Source: Clostridiaceae bacterium (GTDB lineage: Bacteria; Bacillota; Clostridia; DSM-8532). From it: a stretch of 64,000 bases of DNA. The translations under genes and the position numbers were made by a program. Of this stretch, positions 63,684-64,000 are shown piece after piece. Numbering within the stretch: the first letter of the stretch is position 1; every line of letters starts with the position of its first letter. The notes under the pieces are model-generated. The model saw only the letters and a program-made list of their open reading frames with translations. It was not told where the DNA came from and made no database searches. The DNA lies in NCBI GenBank assembly GCA_012521705.1, contig JAAYLX010000001.1, forward strand, positions 34,156 through 98,155, written 5' to 3'.

Positions 63684-64000
63684 ATGAAATTTGAAGGAAT
63701 TAAAATTTCCGACCTCAGAAGCGGAGATACAATCAACGGAATATACATACTAAAGAACGTTGAACTCAAAGTTGCCGTCAATAAAAAAACATATCTTGAT
63801 ATAATCTTTTGCGACAATACCGGAGATATATCCGCAAAATTGTGGGATGCGGATTAGGAAATCTTCAAGTCCCTCAAAACTGACAAGCTGTATTATGTAA
63901 ATGCCCGGGTTGATACCTGGAGGGACAGCATGCAGTTGTCGATCAATAAAATCCAGCTTGCCGATGAAGAAGACCAGAAACGCATAAGTGAATTTGTTCC
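63684..64000 (+). pseudogene. YhaM-like 3'-5' exoribonuclease, OB-fold part with an in-frame amber stop
   Basis: ATG 63684 follows AAGGGG and starts an OB-fold domain as found at the N-terminus of YhaM: a first strand set KISDLRSGDTINGIYILKNV, then TYLDIIFCDNTGDISAKLWD. Codon 58 is TAG (63855-63857). The same frame continues without a break as EIFKSLKTDKLYYVNARVDT and MQLSINKIQLADEE to the window edge, where the HD domain should follow. One base change from CAG, GAG or AAG would cause this. Whether it is a true nonsense mutation or an error cannot be decided here. Family assignment rests on the OB part only. Confidence 0.7.

Overview
The window reads as one contiguous piece of a low-GC, spore-forming, anaerobic member of the Clostridia. 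The spore genes spoVS and tlp, PerR with a desulfoferrodoxin-type superoxide reductase, RNase Y, a lysine riboswitch on dapA, DUF4489 proteins and a very large BadF/DUF2229 activase all point that way. A relative of Acetivibrio/Hungateiclostridium (old clostridial cluster III) is my guess; the window does not prove the genus.

Layout. 1-12.9 kb is an accessory-looking stretch: the end of a CPBP protease, superoxide reductase, four GNAT acetyltransferases, small membrane proteins and lipoproteins, an HD nucleotidase, a HAD phosphatase, a tandem-repeat small protein, and an AmmeMemoRadiSam locus with AmrB-AmrA fused and a C-terminally short radical SAM enzyme. 12.9-23 kb carries autoregulated perR, a polar amino acid ABC transporter, gnd, a small alarmone synthetase, an MFS/GDPD pair, a MATE pump and a nucleotidyltransferase. 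23-30.8 kb holds two DUF4489 genes (one out of frame behind a slippery A10 run), speA, sir2, tlp and a frameshifted putP. 30.8-31.1 kb is a GC-rich structured element with crossed inverted repeats. 31-42 kb holds the giant acyl-CoA dehydratase activase, a PcsB-like/ftsE/ftsX operon and two cyclic-di-GMP proteins. 42-49 kb has pncB, a DUF1846 gene, azlCD, tRNA-Leu(GAG) and membrane proteins. 49-62.4 kb is conserved chromosome: dapA-dapB under a lysine riboswitch, then ftsK/spoIIIE, a TPR protein, ddh, folD, rny, ymdB, spoVS and a phosphohexomutase. The window closes with an HD-GYP protein and a YhaM-like gene broken by an amber codon.

How the genes work together. Lysine and diaminopimelate supply appears doubled: riboswitch-controlled DapA/DapB plus a one-step Ddh across the divergent promoter region. 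Septation and the cell wall are served by FtsEX with a coiled-coil partner lacking a hydrolase domain. RNA turnover and sporulation genes (rny, ymdB, spoVS) form one cluster. Signalling includes (p)ppGpp synthesis and at least three cyclic-di-GMP proteins.

Several genes are damaged or read through unusual junctions (putP, the yhaM-like gene, amrS, the DUF4489 pair, relics near 3.8, 7.8 and 10.9 kb). Either pseudogenes are accumulating or the assembly has single-base errors; read-level checks would separate these. No CRISPR array, prophage, rRNA or complete insertion sequence was seen.
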